Shown here: positions 13,504-19,277 of the stretch, piece after piece
Numbering within the stretch: position 1 is the first letter of the stretch
How the letters are laid out: each line of letters begins with the position of its first letter
Source of the DNA: a virus
Virus record (IMG/VR): IMGVR_UViG_3300021131_000026
Location: 1-35,842 of that record
Reading direction: 5' to 3' (one strand)
Length of the DNA stretch: 35,842 nt
Translations under genes and position numbers: made by a program
The notes under the pieces: generated by a model
What the model was told of the DNA's origin: nothing
Seen by the model: the letters and a program-made list of their open reading frames with translations, nothing else
The model's database searches: none

Positions 13504-13532
13504 ATCTTAAATACTTTTCATTTATTTTACAA
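13504..13532 (-). promoter_or_regulatory. Leftward promoter of the repressor
   Basis: On the minus strand: TTGTAA (13532-13527), 17-base spacer, TAAGAT (13509-13504). The expected transcription start, six to seven bases further, falls at about 13497, the A of the repressor ATG. Confidence 0.6.
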
Positions 13533-13537
13533 GGGTG

Positions 13538-13566
13538 TTGCAATTTCTTTTTAGAAGGCTTAATAT
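13538..13566 (+). promoter_or_regulatory. Rightward early promoter (PR-like)
   Basis: TTGCAA (13538-13543), 17-base spacer, TAATAT (13561-13566): a near-consensus sigma-70 promoter. The start would be near 13573, inside the operator palindrome. It drives the rightward unit beginning at 13606. Confidence 0.8.
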
Positions 13567-13572
13567 GATCTT

Positions 13573-13587
13573 ACTACGATTTGTAGT
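13573..13587. promoter_or_regulatory. Operator palindrome
   Basis: ACTAC GATTT GTAGT, perfect 5-bp half-sites around a 5-base centre, placed on the start site of the rightward promoter. This is where a small dimeric HTH repressor would block transcription. I found only this one copy. Confidence 0.6.
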
Positions 13588-13605
13588 GATAACTAAGGAA
13601 AAATC

Positions 13606-13800
13606 ATGGATGAAATGGCACAGGTAATGCAAGACTTTGAACAGCAGTTAGAAGAAGCCCTTATGGAGCTTGAAGTGGCAGACGTTTCTCAAAAAAGTAG
13701 GGATGTTATTCGTCACGCTTGCGGTAAACCTTACCCAAGTAATGTGCATTTAAAAGATTTGTTTGTGGACTTTGGAACGATTTTTGGGGGAAAGCAATGA
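13606..13800 (+). CDS. Small acidic early protein (64 aa)
   Basis: First gene of the rightward early unit, with AAGGA seven bases before its ATG. It encodes an acidic helix (AQVMQDFEQQLEEALMELEV) followed by a mixed C-terminal region (HACGKPYPSNVHLKDLFVDF). No family recognised. Position right after the controlled promoter suggests an early regulatory or replication role (inference). The stop overlaps the next ATG as ATGA. Confidence 0.65.
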   Translation: MDEMAQVMQDFEQQLEEALMELEVADVSQKSRDVIRHACGKPYPSNVHLKDLFVDFGTIFGGKQ

Positions 13801-14399
13801 TTATTACAGAACAGAAAACAGAAAACACCGAATTTAGAAAAGTAGAGCCAGGTAATTATCTTGCTCGTTTATTTTCTATTATTGATCTTGGAACACAGAC
13901 AACCGAGTGGGAAGGTGTTGCAAAGCAACAAAGAAAAGTAATGGTTACTTTTGAGTTGCATGGGGATGATAAGAATGGGCCATTAGAAATAGATGGTAAG
14001 CCTTTAGTCATCAACAAGCGGTACACCCTCAGTCTTGGCGAGAAAGCCACGCTACGAGCCGATTTAGAGGCTTGGCGAGGCAAGAAATTGAGCGATGAAG
14101 ACCTCAAAGCGTTTGATTTGACTAAATTGCTAGATAAATGGGCAATGGTTAATGTCATTCATAACGAATATAAGGGTAAAACCTACCCCAATATTAGTGG
14201 GTTGAGCCAAGTGCCAAGTCAAATTAAAGAGTTTCCAAAAGGCGTCAATGAATGTTTGATGTTTGATTTAACCAAATATCCGACCAACTTTGACAAGGTT
14301 TGGCCTTGGGCGCAAGACATTATCAAGAAATCTGCTGAGTGGGAAAATTCACAAAGCAAACCCGTCAACACGATAGTGGATGACGATATTCCGTTCTAG
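13797..14399 (+). CDS. SSB-like / DUF669-type single-strand DNA-binding protein
   Basis: A 200-residue protein. The body (GNYLARLFSIIDLGTQTTEW near residues 19-38, then VMVTFELHG, then NKRYTLSLGEKA and a central KWAMVNVIHNEYKGKTY) reads as an OB-fold-like beta protein of the phage DUF669/SSB group. The C-terminus is TIVDDDIPF, the acidic tip with terminal Pro-Phe that bacterial SSBs use to bind partner enzymes. It would coat single-stranded DNA for the PD-(D/E)XK exonuclease encoded three genes downstream. Coupled to the 64-aa gene by ATGA. Confidence 0.75.
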   Translation: MIITEQKTENTEFRKVEPGNYLARLFSIIDLGTQTTEWEGVAKQQRKVMVTFELHGDDKNGPLEIDGKPLVINKRYTLSLGEKATLRADLEAWRGKKLSDEDLKAFDLTKLLDKWAMVNVIHNEYKGKTYPNISGLSQVPSQIKEFPKGVNECLMFDLTKYPTNFDKVWPWAQDIIKKSAEWENSQSKPVNTIVDDDIPF

Positions 14400-14413
14400 A
14401 AAGGAGCAGCAGT

Positions 14414-14617
14414 ATGAATACCCAGTTTAAAGATGTAATTAACCAAAAGACAGAGGCAATTATTACTGACTCATTCCATGTGGATGAAGAAAGACAATTA
14501 ATTGCAATGACACCTGAAGGAATTAAAAGCATCATTAATACGGTTATTTCTGCTGCTGCCGATTGTGCAATAGACGATCAAACACGCAATGAAATACTAA
14601 AACTAGGAGTTGTATGA
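14414..14617 (+). CDS. Small early protein (67 aa), unknown
   Basis: Preceded by a strong AAGGAG. Contains FHVDEERQLIAMTPEGIKSI, a short beta-hairpin-then-helix look, and an AAADCAIDDQTRNEILKL helix. No family recognised. The stop overlaps the ATG of the cysteine-rich gene. Confidence 0.6.
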   Translation: MNTQFKDVINQKTEAIITDSFHVDEERQLIAMTPEGIKSIINTVISAAADCAIDDQTRNEILKLGVV

Positions 14618-14799
14618 TTTGTCAAAAGTGTTGTTTTTTTGCAACAAACTCATTTAATGATCGGATGGGGGTTTGTAAAAGATACCCTGAAGAAAGAAAT
14701 AAATCGCACAATGATTGGTGTGGGGAATACAAAGCAGAAAAAGAAAACAAAATCGTGAAACCAAAAGGGGAAAAAATTGTTAATCAAGGAAAACAGTAG
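14614..14799 (+). CDS. Cysteine-rich small protein (putative zinc knuckle)
   Basis: A 61-residue protein with cysteines at 3, 6, 7, 21 and 36 and the ending motif DWCGEY. The C-x2-C ... GVCKRYP ... DWCGEY layout is common in tiny phage proteins and probably binds zinc, perhaps for protein or nucleic-acid contact. Residues 40-61 are lysine-rich. The gene overlaps the exonuclease by 23 bases. Confidence 0.65.
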   Translation: MICQKCCFFATNSFNDRMGVCKRYPEERNKSHNDWCGEYKAEKENKIVKPKGEKIVNQGKQ

Positions 14800-15550
14800 C
14801 GAGTCAGGTCATTGGTATCAGATAGACGGAAGCCCAGCTTACACCGTCATTGGTAAAAGCACCGGCAAACCAAGAAATACAACGGTGCGTGATGCTCGCA
14901 CTATGGGTTTATTGCCCTCAGTAACGACTGTGATTGGAGTCGCAGCCAAGCCAGGGCTACAACGTTGGTTTCAAGAGCAAGCCATTCTTGCAGCGTTAAC
15001 ATTGCCCCGTTTAGATGGGGAGCCTGAAGATCAATATTTAAGTCGTGTATTAGACGATAGCAAGGCTCAAGGAAAAGAGGCTGCGGAGCGTGGCACTCGG
15101 ATTCACGGAATCATTGAGTCATTTTTTGAAGGAATATTACTTGAACAGATACCTACATACTGTCGTGCAATCGAGAGCGTTTTGGATAGCCATTACGGTA
15201 ATCGTTTATGGAGTCCTGAGCGTAGTTTTGGGGACAGGCGAGGATTTGGTGGAAAGGTTGACTTATCTTGTCGATCCGATGACATTACTGGGTTTCCTGG
15301 GGCTATCGTAGATTTCAAAACAACTGAGAAGGACTTAGACAAAGTAGATATTTACTTTGAGCATCAGATGCAGGCCGCAGCATATCGAGAAGGATTGGGT
15401 ATGCCAAACGCCAACTGCGCTATTGTTTATGTCAATGCACTTACAGACCAAGTTAAACTAATAGAAATAGCACAGCCCGACTTGCAAAAGGGATGGGATT
15501 GCTTTGTCCATTTATTAGAGTTTTACCGTATCAAGAATAAACTCGTATAA
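14777..15550 (+). CDS. PD-(D/E)XK exonuclease (RecB/Cas4-like)
   Basis: A 257-residue nuclease. N-terminal region with LPSVTTVIGVAAKPGLQRWF (46-65); RGTRIHGIIESFF holds the first histidine; GGKVDLSC supplies the key aspartate; AIVDFKTTEKDLDK the D-x-K pair; and HQMQAAAYREGLG the QxxxY motif typical of RecB/Cas4-like enzymes. It likely resects DNA ends for recombination, together with the SSB-like protein. No recombinase gene is visible, so a host one may be used. The start is TTG at 14777, six bases after AAAAGGGG; the next methionine would delete part of the fold. Confidence 0.82.
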   Translation: MLIKENSSESGHWYQIDGSPAYTVIGKSTGKPRNTTVRDARTMGLLPSVTTVIGVAAKPGLQRWFQEQAILAALTLPRLDGEPEDQYLSRVLDDSKAQGKEAAERGTRIHGIIESFFEGILLEQIPTYCRAIESVLDSHYGNRLWSPERSFGDRRGFGGKVDLSCRSDDITGFPGAIVDFKTTEKDLDKVDIYFEHQMQAAAYREGLGMPNANCAIVYVNALTDQVKLIEIAQPDLQKGWDCFVHLLEFYRIKNKLV

Positions 15551-15556
15551 TGGATT

Positions 15557-15626
15557 TGGGGTAGTCGTAGGAGTATTCCCCCACATCCCCTTTTACTCCT
15601 TCACGATACGGCTACCCCACCTTTTT
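15557..15626 (+). terminator. Long intrinsic terminator after the exonuclease
   Basis: Outer stem TGGGGTAG (15557-15564)/CTACCCCA (15612-15619) and inner stems TCGT/ACGA plus AGGAGTA (15569-15575)/TACTCCT (15594-15600), followed by CCTTTTT. It begins seven bases after the gene stop. The very long arm may also protect the mRNA end. Confidence 0.78.
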
Positions 15627-15656
15627 GTTGCATATAAACTACATTTTAAATATTGC

Positions 15657-15685
15657 TTGCATATTAAATTAAGATAGCTTAATAT
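15657..15685 (+). promoter_or_regulatory. Strong promoter for a small RNA or the 26-aa gene
   Basis: TTGCAT (15657-15662), 17-base spacer, TAATAT (15680-15685). The -10 and spacing equal those of the rightward promoter at 13538. The predicted start is about 15692, exactly at the foot of the hairpin that follows. Confidence 0.72.
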
Positions 15686-15691
15686 TCTATT

Positions 15692-15770
15692 TAACAGGTC
15701 ATTGACACTATTCAGCTCTATGGCTCGCAGAGATTTCAGACTAAAAAGACTTTGACCTGTTACTTTTTTT
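15692..15770 (+). ncRNA. Candidate small RNA or attenuator leader
   Basis: Predicted start 15692. AACAGGTCA (15693-15701) pairs with TGACCTGTT (15753-15761), closing a 51-base loop that contains a small CTCT/AGAG hairpin; then AC and seven T. So promoter, folded body and terminator make a unit of about 78 nt. It could be a free small RNA or an attenuator in front of the 26-aa gene, whose ribosome site follows. It does not fold as a tRNA. Confidence 0.6.
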
Positions 15771-15782
15771 ATAGGGGGATTT

Positions 15783-15863
15783 ATGAAACAAATTTACATT
15801 GATTGGATTGGCGTAATTTTGCTAGGTATGCTTCTTGGTTTAATGTTTGGTTGGGGGTTTTAA
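15783..15863 (+). CDS. 26-aa single-helix membrane peptide
   Basis: Encodes MKQIYIDWIGVILLGMLLGL plus MFGWGF: a short cytoplasmic start and one membrane helix. AGGGGGA lies just upstream of the ATG. The stop is followed directly by the next ATG. Function unknown; tiny membrane peptides in early phage units sometimes alter host envelope or exclusion, but nothing here proves that. Confidence 0.6.
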   Translation: MKQIYIDWIGVILLGMLLGLMFGWGF

Positions 15864-16250
15864 ATGAACAATGAACCAGTAGCGTGGATGGAATTGTATT
15901 TTGGAGAACCTAATAATATTGCATGGACTAACGCTGAATTAAAAGATAGTGGTGATGTCTATAAAACTATTCCACTCTACACCCATCCAGCAAAGACACA
16001 AGAATTGCTTAAAGAAATACAGGAGTTGAAAGAAAAATTAATGATGGAAGAAGAAAGTTATATTCTTTTAGATGAAGAATTACTTTGTGCTAAAGAAGCA
16101 ATAAAACAACAACAAGTCAAAATAGAAGTGTTGAAAGCAAAGACACTAACAGATGAGGAAATAGTAAATCTGTATAAAGAAACTGAAGCTGACAATGGCG
16201 GAATTAGGGAATTTGCTAGAGCAATACTAAGAAAGGCACAAGAGAAATGA
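15864..16250 (+). CDS. Hypothetical phage protein with coiled coil (128 aa)
   Basis: Begins NEPVAWMELYFGEP and has a TIPLYTHPAKTQELL segment near residues 35-49, a long K/E/L coiled coil (50-95), and a C-terminal LTDEEIVNLYKETE plus EFARAILRKAQEK part. The PVAW ... LYTHP ... LTDEEI combination is frequent in phage early-region proteins of unknown function. It follows the 26-aa gene without a gap and is coupled by ATGA to the next. Confidence 0.65.
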   Translation: MNNEPVAWMELYFGEPNNIAWTNAELKDSGDVYKTIPLYTHPAKTQELLKEIQELKEKLMMEEESYILLDEELLCAKEAIKQQQVKIEVLKAKTLTDEEIVNLYKETEADNGGIREFARAILRKAQEK

Positions 16251-16441
16251 GCACTCGTAGCTTTGGAATGGTCGGTAAAACCTATAAATCAACGCAGGAG
16301 GCGTTTAAAGATGCAGAATATGCTACGGCTATTATTCGTCCTAGCTCTAATAGTATGGACGGTATTGGGGCTTTTTTGGGGGCTATTGTTTTTTTGGGAA
16401 TTTTTGCTTATGGTTTTTGGATAACCATTAATGGCAACTAA
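16247..16441 (+). CDS. Small membrane protein (64 aa)
   Basis: A polar N-terminal half (FGMVGKTYKSTQEAFKDAEY) and one C-terminal membrane helix (IGAFLGAIVFLGIFAYGFWI). No family recognised. It overlaps both neighbours (4 and 11 bases), so it sits in a tightly coupled cluster. Confidence 0.6.
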   Translation: MSTRSFGMVGKTYKSTQEAFKDAEYATAIIRPSSNSMDGIGAFLGAIVFLGIFAYGFWITINGN

Positions 16442-16865
16442 AGCATTTAGCCAGTTTTTACACGATAAATATGATAAGCCAGCTAGGGATGCAGTCACAG
16501 CCTACGTTAAAATGAAATGGGGCTTAGATTGCAAGCCTAATGAAGATCAGTATGCAGTTGATTTAGTCGTTTATCGATCAGGAGAACCAACTGGATATAT
16601 TGAAGTTGAAGTTCGGAATTGGAATCGATGTGACTATCAAACCATCCATATAGCGCACCGCAAAGCGAAATTACTTCAGAATAATCTGCCGACTCTATTT
16701 TTTGCTTTAACTGCGGACTTAACCCATGCGTACTGGGCGAGCGCCTCAATAATTCAAAATAGTCCATTAATTGAAGTTCGCAATTTTGAAGTGCCGGAAG
16801 GGGAAATGTTTTACGATTGCCCCATCAGCGAATTCAAATATGTGGATTTAACCGAACCTTTTTAA
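16431..16865 (+). CDS. Putative PD-(D/E)XK-like endonuclease fold protein (144 aa)
   Basis: Contains NEDQYAVDLVVYRSGEPTGY then IEVEVRNWNRCDY, which resembles the D ... ExE/K core of restriction-like nucleases, followed by a helix with HIAHRKAKLLQ and a strand LPTLFFALTAD. Catalytic assignment is uncertain because the usual lysine is replaced (EVEVR). It is the last gene of the rightward unit. Its stop TAA shares the sequence TTAA with the stop of the convergent gene. Confidence 0.5.
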   Translation: MATKAFSQFLHDKYDKPARDAVTAYVKMKWGLDCKPNEDQYAVDLVVYRSGEPTGYIEVEVRNWNRCDYQTIHIAHRKAKLLQNNLPTLFFALTADLTHAYWASASIIQNSPLIEVRNFEVPEGEMFYDCPISEFKYVDLTEPF

Positions 16866-17068
16866 TACTTACGCATATTAGGCAAAGGTGCTTCTTTTTG
16901 GCTTGCCTGGTGCGGATGGTGGGCTTTTTCCATAGGCAAAGCAATGTGTTTATCTAGCTTTTGCTCTAGGCGCTCAATGCGGTCTTCTGTACGATGCTCA
17001 GAATCTTTAACATAGTGACCCTTAGGTGACTTGTATTCTTTGCCTTCAATTTTAAAATTAGTTGCCAT
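16862..17068 (-). CDS. Small basic protein (68 aa), last of the leftward late unit
   Basis: Encodes MATNFKIEGKEYKSPKGHYV, a helical DRIERLEQKLDKHIA segment and a histidine-rich end (EKAHHPHQASQKEAPLP). No family recognised. I chose the ATG at 17066-17068 because the TTG above it lies in the GGAG ribosome site. It overlaps the endolysin stop by 11 bases. No terminator separates it from the convergent gene. Confidence 0.6.
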   Translation of the reverse strand: MATNFKIEGKEYKSPKGHYVKDSEHRTEDRIERLEQKLDKHIALPMEKAHHPHQASQKEAPLPNMRKY

Positions 17069-17579
17069 TTGATTCTCCAATCATTTTTAATGCATTTTGT
17101 TTAACATCTTCAACTCGTTTGAGCCAACCTTTGCCAAATACAGGAAACGTTTTAAGCGCTTCATAAAAGCTAATTTTACGCTGACTAAAGGCTTCTACAA
17201 TATCTTCAGCCTTTTTTTGGTCTAATAATTGCATAGTGCGTGGCCCAATTAAACCATCAGGAACGCATTGCATAGCTTCTTGTAACAATTTTATTGCTCT
17301 GCCAGGCCCCATATTGACCGCAGCATCAAATAAACAATAATCCACGCCTGTTTTTAATTGGGGCGCATAGCAAGCCATCCAATACTTAGCCTTATACATA
17401 GGCGCAACATCATCAGGGGTTAAGTCTTTCATAGTCTTAACGTCATGCCCAACCCATTCTTCCCATACACTTTTGGTAACGCCTAGGTTAGTTTCACCGC
17501 CAGGATCAGCAGGATTATTAACCCAACCACCTTCAGACTTTAAAACCAACTCCAAAGACTTATCAAAGTTGGCGTTCAT
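17058..17579 (-). CDS. Endolysin, GH108 muramidase
   Basis: A 173-residue enzyme. Residues 8-40 contain SLELVLKSEGGWVNNPADPG and then GETNLGVT, with the catalytic glutamate E16 in SEGGW, the signature of glycoside hydrolase family 108. The C-terminal half (NMGPGRAIKLLQEAMQ, DGLIGPRTMQLL) is the family's peptidoglycan-binding domain. It cuts the glycan chain of the cell wall at the end of infection. No signal peptide, so it depends on a holin. The start overlaps the Rz gene stop as ATGA-type coupling. Confidence 0.92.
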   Translation of the reverse strand: MNANFDKSLELVLKSEGGWVNNPADPGGETNLGVTKSVWEEWVGHDVKTMKDLTPDDVAPMYKAKYWMACYAPQLKTGVDYCLFDAAVNMGPGRAIKLLQEAMQCVPDGLIGPRTMQLLDQKKAEDIVEAFSQRKISFYEALKTFPVFGKGWLKRVEDVKQNALKMIGESNGN

Positions 17580-17977
17580 TTAAGACCCATTTGCTCATTG
17601 AGCCATTCTTGCAAGCTGACTAATTGTTGGGTTGTTTCAGCGCATTGTCCAATAAGTATTGAGTAGGCGGAGCTAACATCAATTGGCTTGGGGGTGATGC
17701 CTGAATTGGGGGACACGCTGCTGGGATTGGGCTGGTGCACCCCATTAGCATAATACTGGCGCAACAAAGCAAGTTTCGCATCATATTCCTTTTGTATTAA
17801 GTTTGTGGTTAATTCTTGTTGCTTTTTGATTGATTCGACATGGGCTTCTTGCGCTTTGGCGGCAATTTCAACCGACTTCTTATACTCAATATATCGTGAA
17901 TAGCCCATCCAATACCCACTACCAAAGGCAAACATACATACAGCGCTAATAATTGAAATTTTGACATAATCTATCAT
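17576..17977 (-). CDS. Rz: Rz-like inner-membrane spanin
   Basis: A 133-residue protein: one N-terminal membrane helix (about 6-26), a long periplasmic coiled coil (KSVEIAAKAQEAHVESIKKQ and onward), a proline-rich link (HQPNPSSVSPNS) and a C-terminal QCAETTQQLVSLQEWLNEQ helix. This is the layout of lambda Rz, which spans the periplasm with Rz1 and fuses the membranes. Another reading frame inside it encodes a lipoprotein (17620-17781), as in lambda, which greatly strengthens the call. Confidence 0.87.
   Translation of the reverse strand: MIDYVKISIISAVCMFAFGSGYWMGYSRYIEYKKSVEIAAKAQEAHVESIKKQQELTTNLIQKEYDAKLALLRQYYANGVHQPNPSSVSPNSGITPKPIDVSSAYSILIGQCAETTQQLVSLQEWLNEQMGLK
17620..17781 (-). CDS. 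Rz1: Rz1-like outer-membrane lipoprotein spanin, nested in Rz
   Basis: A 53-residue frame lying wholly inside the Rz gene. It begins MRNLLCCASIMLMGCTSPIP: a short signal peptide with lipobox LMGC, then a mature part rich in proline (7 of its first 26 residues). AAGGA lies five bases before this ATG; a second ATG directly upstream is less well spaced. Short proline-rich lipoproteins nested in Rz are the hallmark of o-spanins. With Rz it would complete the spanin complex. Confidence 0.88.
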   Translation of the reverse strand: MRNLLCCASIMLMGCTSPIPAACPPIQASPPSQLMLAPPTQYLLDNALKQPNN

Positions 17978-18204
17978 TGTGGTTCTGATCCCGACATTTG
18001 TTTGGCAGCTACGGAAGCTGCGCCTGATCCTGACACAATGCCTAAAGCGCCAGCCAGTTCTGTAAGGCTAATCTCATGCCCTGCATAAATTAAATAAAGA
18101 GCAGCAGAAGCAACCACAATAAAGCCCAAAGCCCAAGCCCAACGAGCAATATCATGAGTTTCATTATCTTTTCCAGTAAGAATGTGAGTTAATATTTCGT
18201 TCAT
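17974..18204 (-). CDS. Holin candidate, 76 aa
   Basis: One clear membrane helix (WALGFIVVASAALYLIYAG, about 24-42) and a weaker hydrophobic stretch (LTELAGALGIVSGSGAASVA). The N-terminus NEILTHILTGKDNETHDIAR is polar. It is directly upstream of the spanin and endolysin genes and coupled to both sides by ATGA overlaps. Size and place fit a phage holin, which times lysis. Two other small membrane genes upstream are rival candidates. Confidence 0.65.
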   Translation of the reverse strand: MNEILTHILTGKDNETHDIARWAWALGFIVVASAALYLIYAGHEISLTELAGALGIVSGSGAASVAAKQMSGSEPQ

Positions 18205-18545
18205 GGTTTAATTTTAAACCCTCTATATTTATCATCCATAGCTAATTGTTTTTCAATAATTGCTATTTCTTTTTTGTTTTCAAGAATCATATTGCGGTTT
18301 TCTTGAATTTCTTTTTCAAGGTCTTGACGTAATTTTTCTCTAGCCAATTCAGCGCCGCTATTAGTAGCTTGTTTATTGTCGCTAGTTACTACTAAACTAA
18401 TTTTGCCATTTAAAATGGTTACTTCATTAGTCAAATTAGACAATGATGACATTAAATACACTACACAAGAAAACAATAACGGCAATACTGCAAATGTTAT
18501 TTTTTCAATTAATGCGCTTTTGGGAGATATATGTTCTTCATTCAT
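18201..18545 (-). CDS. Lysis-cassette membrane/coiled-coil protein (114 aa)
   Basis: N-terminal membrane helix (ITFAVLPLLFSCVVYLMSSL, about 16-35) followed by an 80-residue charged coiled coil (REKLRQDLEKEIQENRNMIL and more). Similar proteins sit in lysis regions of many phages, with unproven roles; an antiholin or a membrane scaffold is possible. Coupled to both neighbours by ATGA overlaps. Confidence 0.55.
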   Translation of the reverse strand: MNEEHISPKSALIEKITFAVLPLLFSCVVYLMSSLSNLTNEVTILNGKISLVVTSDNKQATNSGAELAREKLRQDLEKEIQENRNMILENKKEIAIIEKQLAMDDKYRGFKIKP

Positions 18546-18748
18546 TTTGATGTGAAATAGTGAATTATGAAACCTACAAAACTAGAGATTGCAGATACGA
18601 TTGCCATGCCAGCCCACAAGCCTCCTTTGGATTTGTTTGCCAACTCCAAAAGTTGTTTAACGTCATCACGCAACTCAGAAACTTCTCTTTCCATTGTTTC
18701 CATTTTCTGCCACATTACCCCAATTTTTACAGGATCAATATCAGTCAT
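18542..18748 (-). CDS. Holin-like membrane protein (68 aa)
   Basis: N-terminal coiled coil (WQKMETMEREVSELRDDVKQ, then LLELANKSKGG) followed by one C-terminal membrane helix (AGMAIVSAISSFVGFIIHYF). The LANKSKGGLW junction followed by a helix is a common small phage holin-associated pattern. It is the first of the three membrane genes in the lysis cluster, starting two bases beyond the tail-tip gene. Confidence 0.6.
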   Translation of the reverse strand: MTDIDPVKIGVMWQKMETMEREVSELRDDVKQLLELANKSKGGLWAGMAIVSAISSFVGFIIHYFTSK

Positions 18749-18749
18749 A

Positions 18750-19277
18750 CTACGCTTTCATAATGTAGCAAAGTGCATAGTATTGTGGGGTATTAGAACC
18801 CGATGAAAATACAGAGCCTTGAGAGTTAACAGAATAAGAATTACCAGCACCAATTACAAAAGAATCAGTAAGGTTTGGTGTGCCATTTAAGCCATTACAT
18901 AGATAATATCCGCTAGGAATAGAACCTTGTGATCCTGACCATAAAATTACAGAGCCACTAGGAATTGCAGAACCTGATGAGGTAGAAGTCGGAATTCCAT
19001 ACAAATTATCATAAGTAGCAATCGTAGCGCTTGTAGAATCTTGCAATACAAACTTATAGCTATATCCTGAGTTTAGCCAAATCTCTTGTGGCGGACGCCC
19101 ATCAACACCCAAAACAATAGGATTAGCATTAGCAGTTGTGCCACTAGATGTTGTGTAAGTCGCTAAAGGGGTGCTTGAGCCAGCCTGATAGGAATACAAA
19201 AGACCGCCACTTAAAGGCAATCCAGTAGTGGTAAAGAATTGAAATCCATTACCGATTGGTGATAGTAAATAAGCCAT
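18750..19277 (-). CDS. Tail tip protein with collar-like domain (175 aa)
   Basis: Residues 1-85 (SPIGNGFQFFTTTGLPLSGG, then LLYSYQAGSSTPLATYTTSS and the VDGRPPQEIW segment) form the head-binding type N-terminus found on P22-like tail fibres and spikes. Residues about 105-150 (GSQGSIPSGYYLCNGLNGTP, then NLTDSFVIGAG) match the phage tail-collar domain found at fibre tips. A fibre with only these two parts is short. It would touch the host surface or act as a tip adaptor. Confidence 0.72.
   Translation of the reverse strand: MAYLLSPIGNGFQFFTTTGLPLSGGLLYSYQAGSSTPLATYTTSSGTTANANPIVLGVDGRPPQEIWLNSGYSYKFVLQDSTSATIATYDNLYGIPTSTSSGSAIPSGSVILWSGSQGSIPSGYYLCNGLNGTPNLTDSFVIGAGNSYSVNSQGSVFSSGSNTPQYYALCYIMKA

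Noticed and set aside
15692-15770. tRNA
   Set aside because: The 5' and 3' ends pair, but no D-arm, anticodon arm or T-loop with GTTC-like sequence fits.
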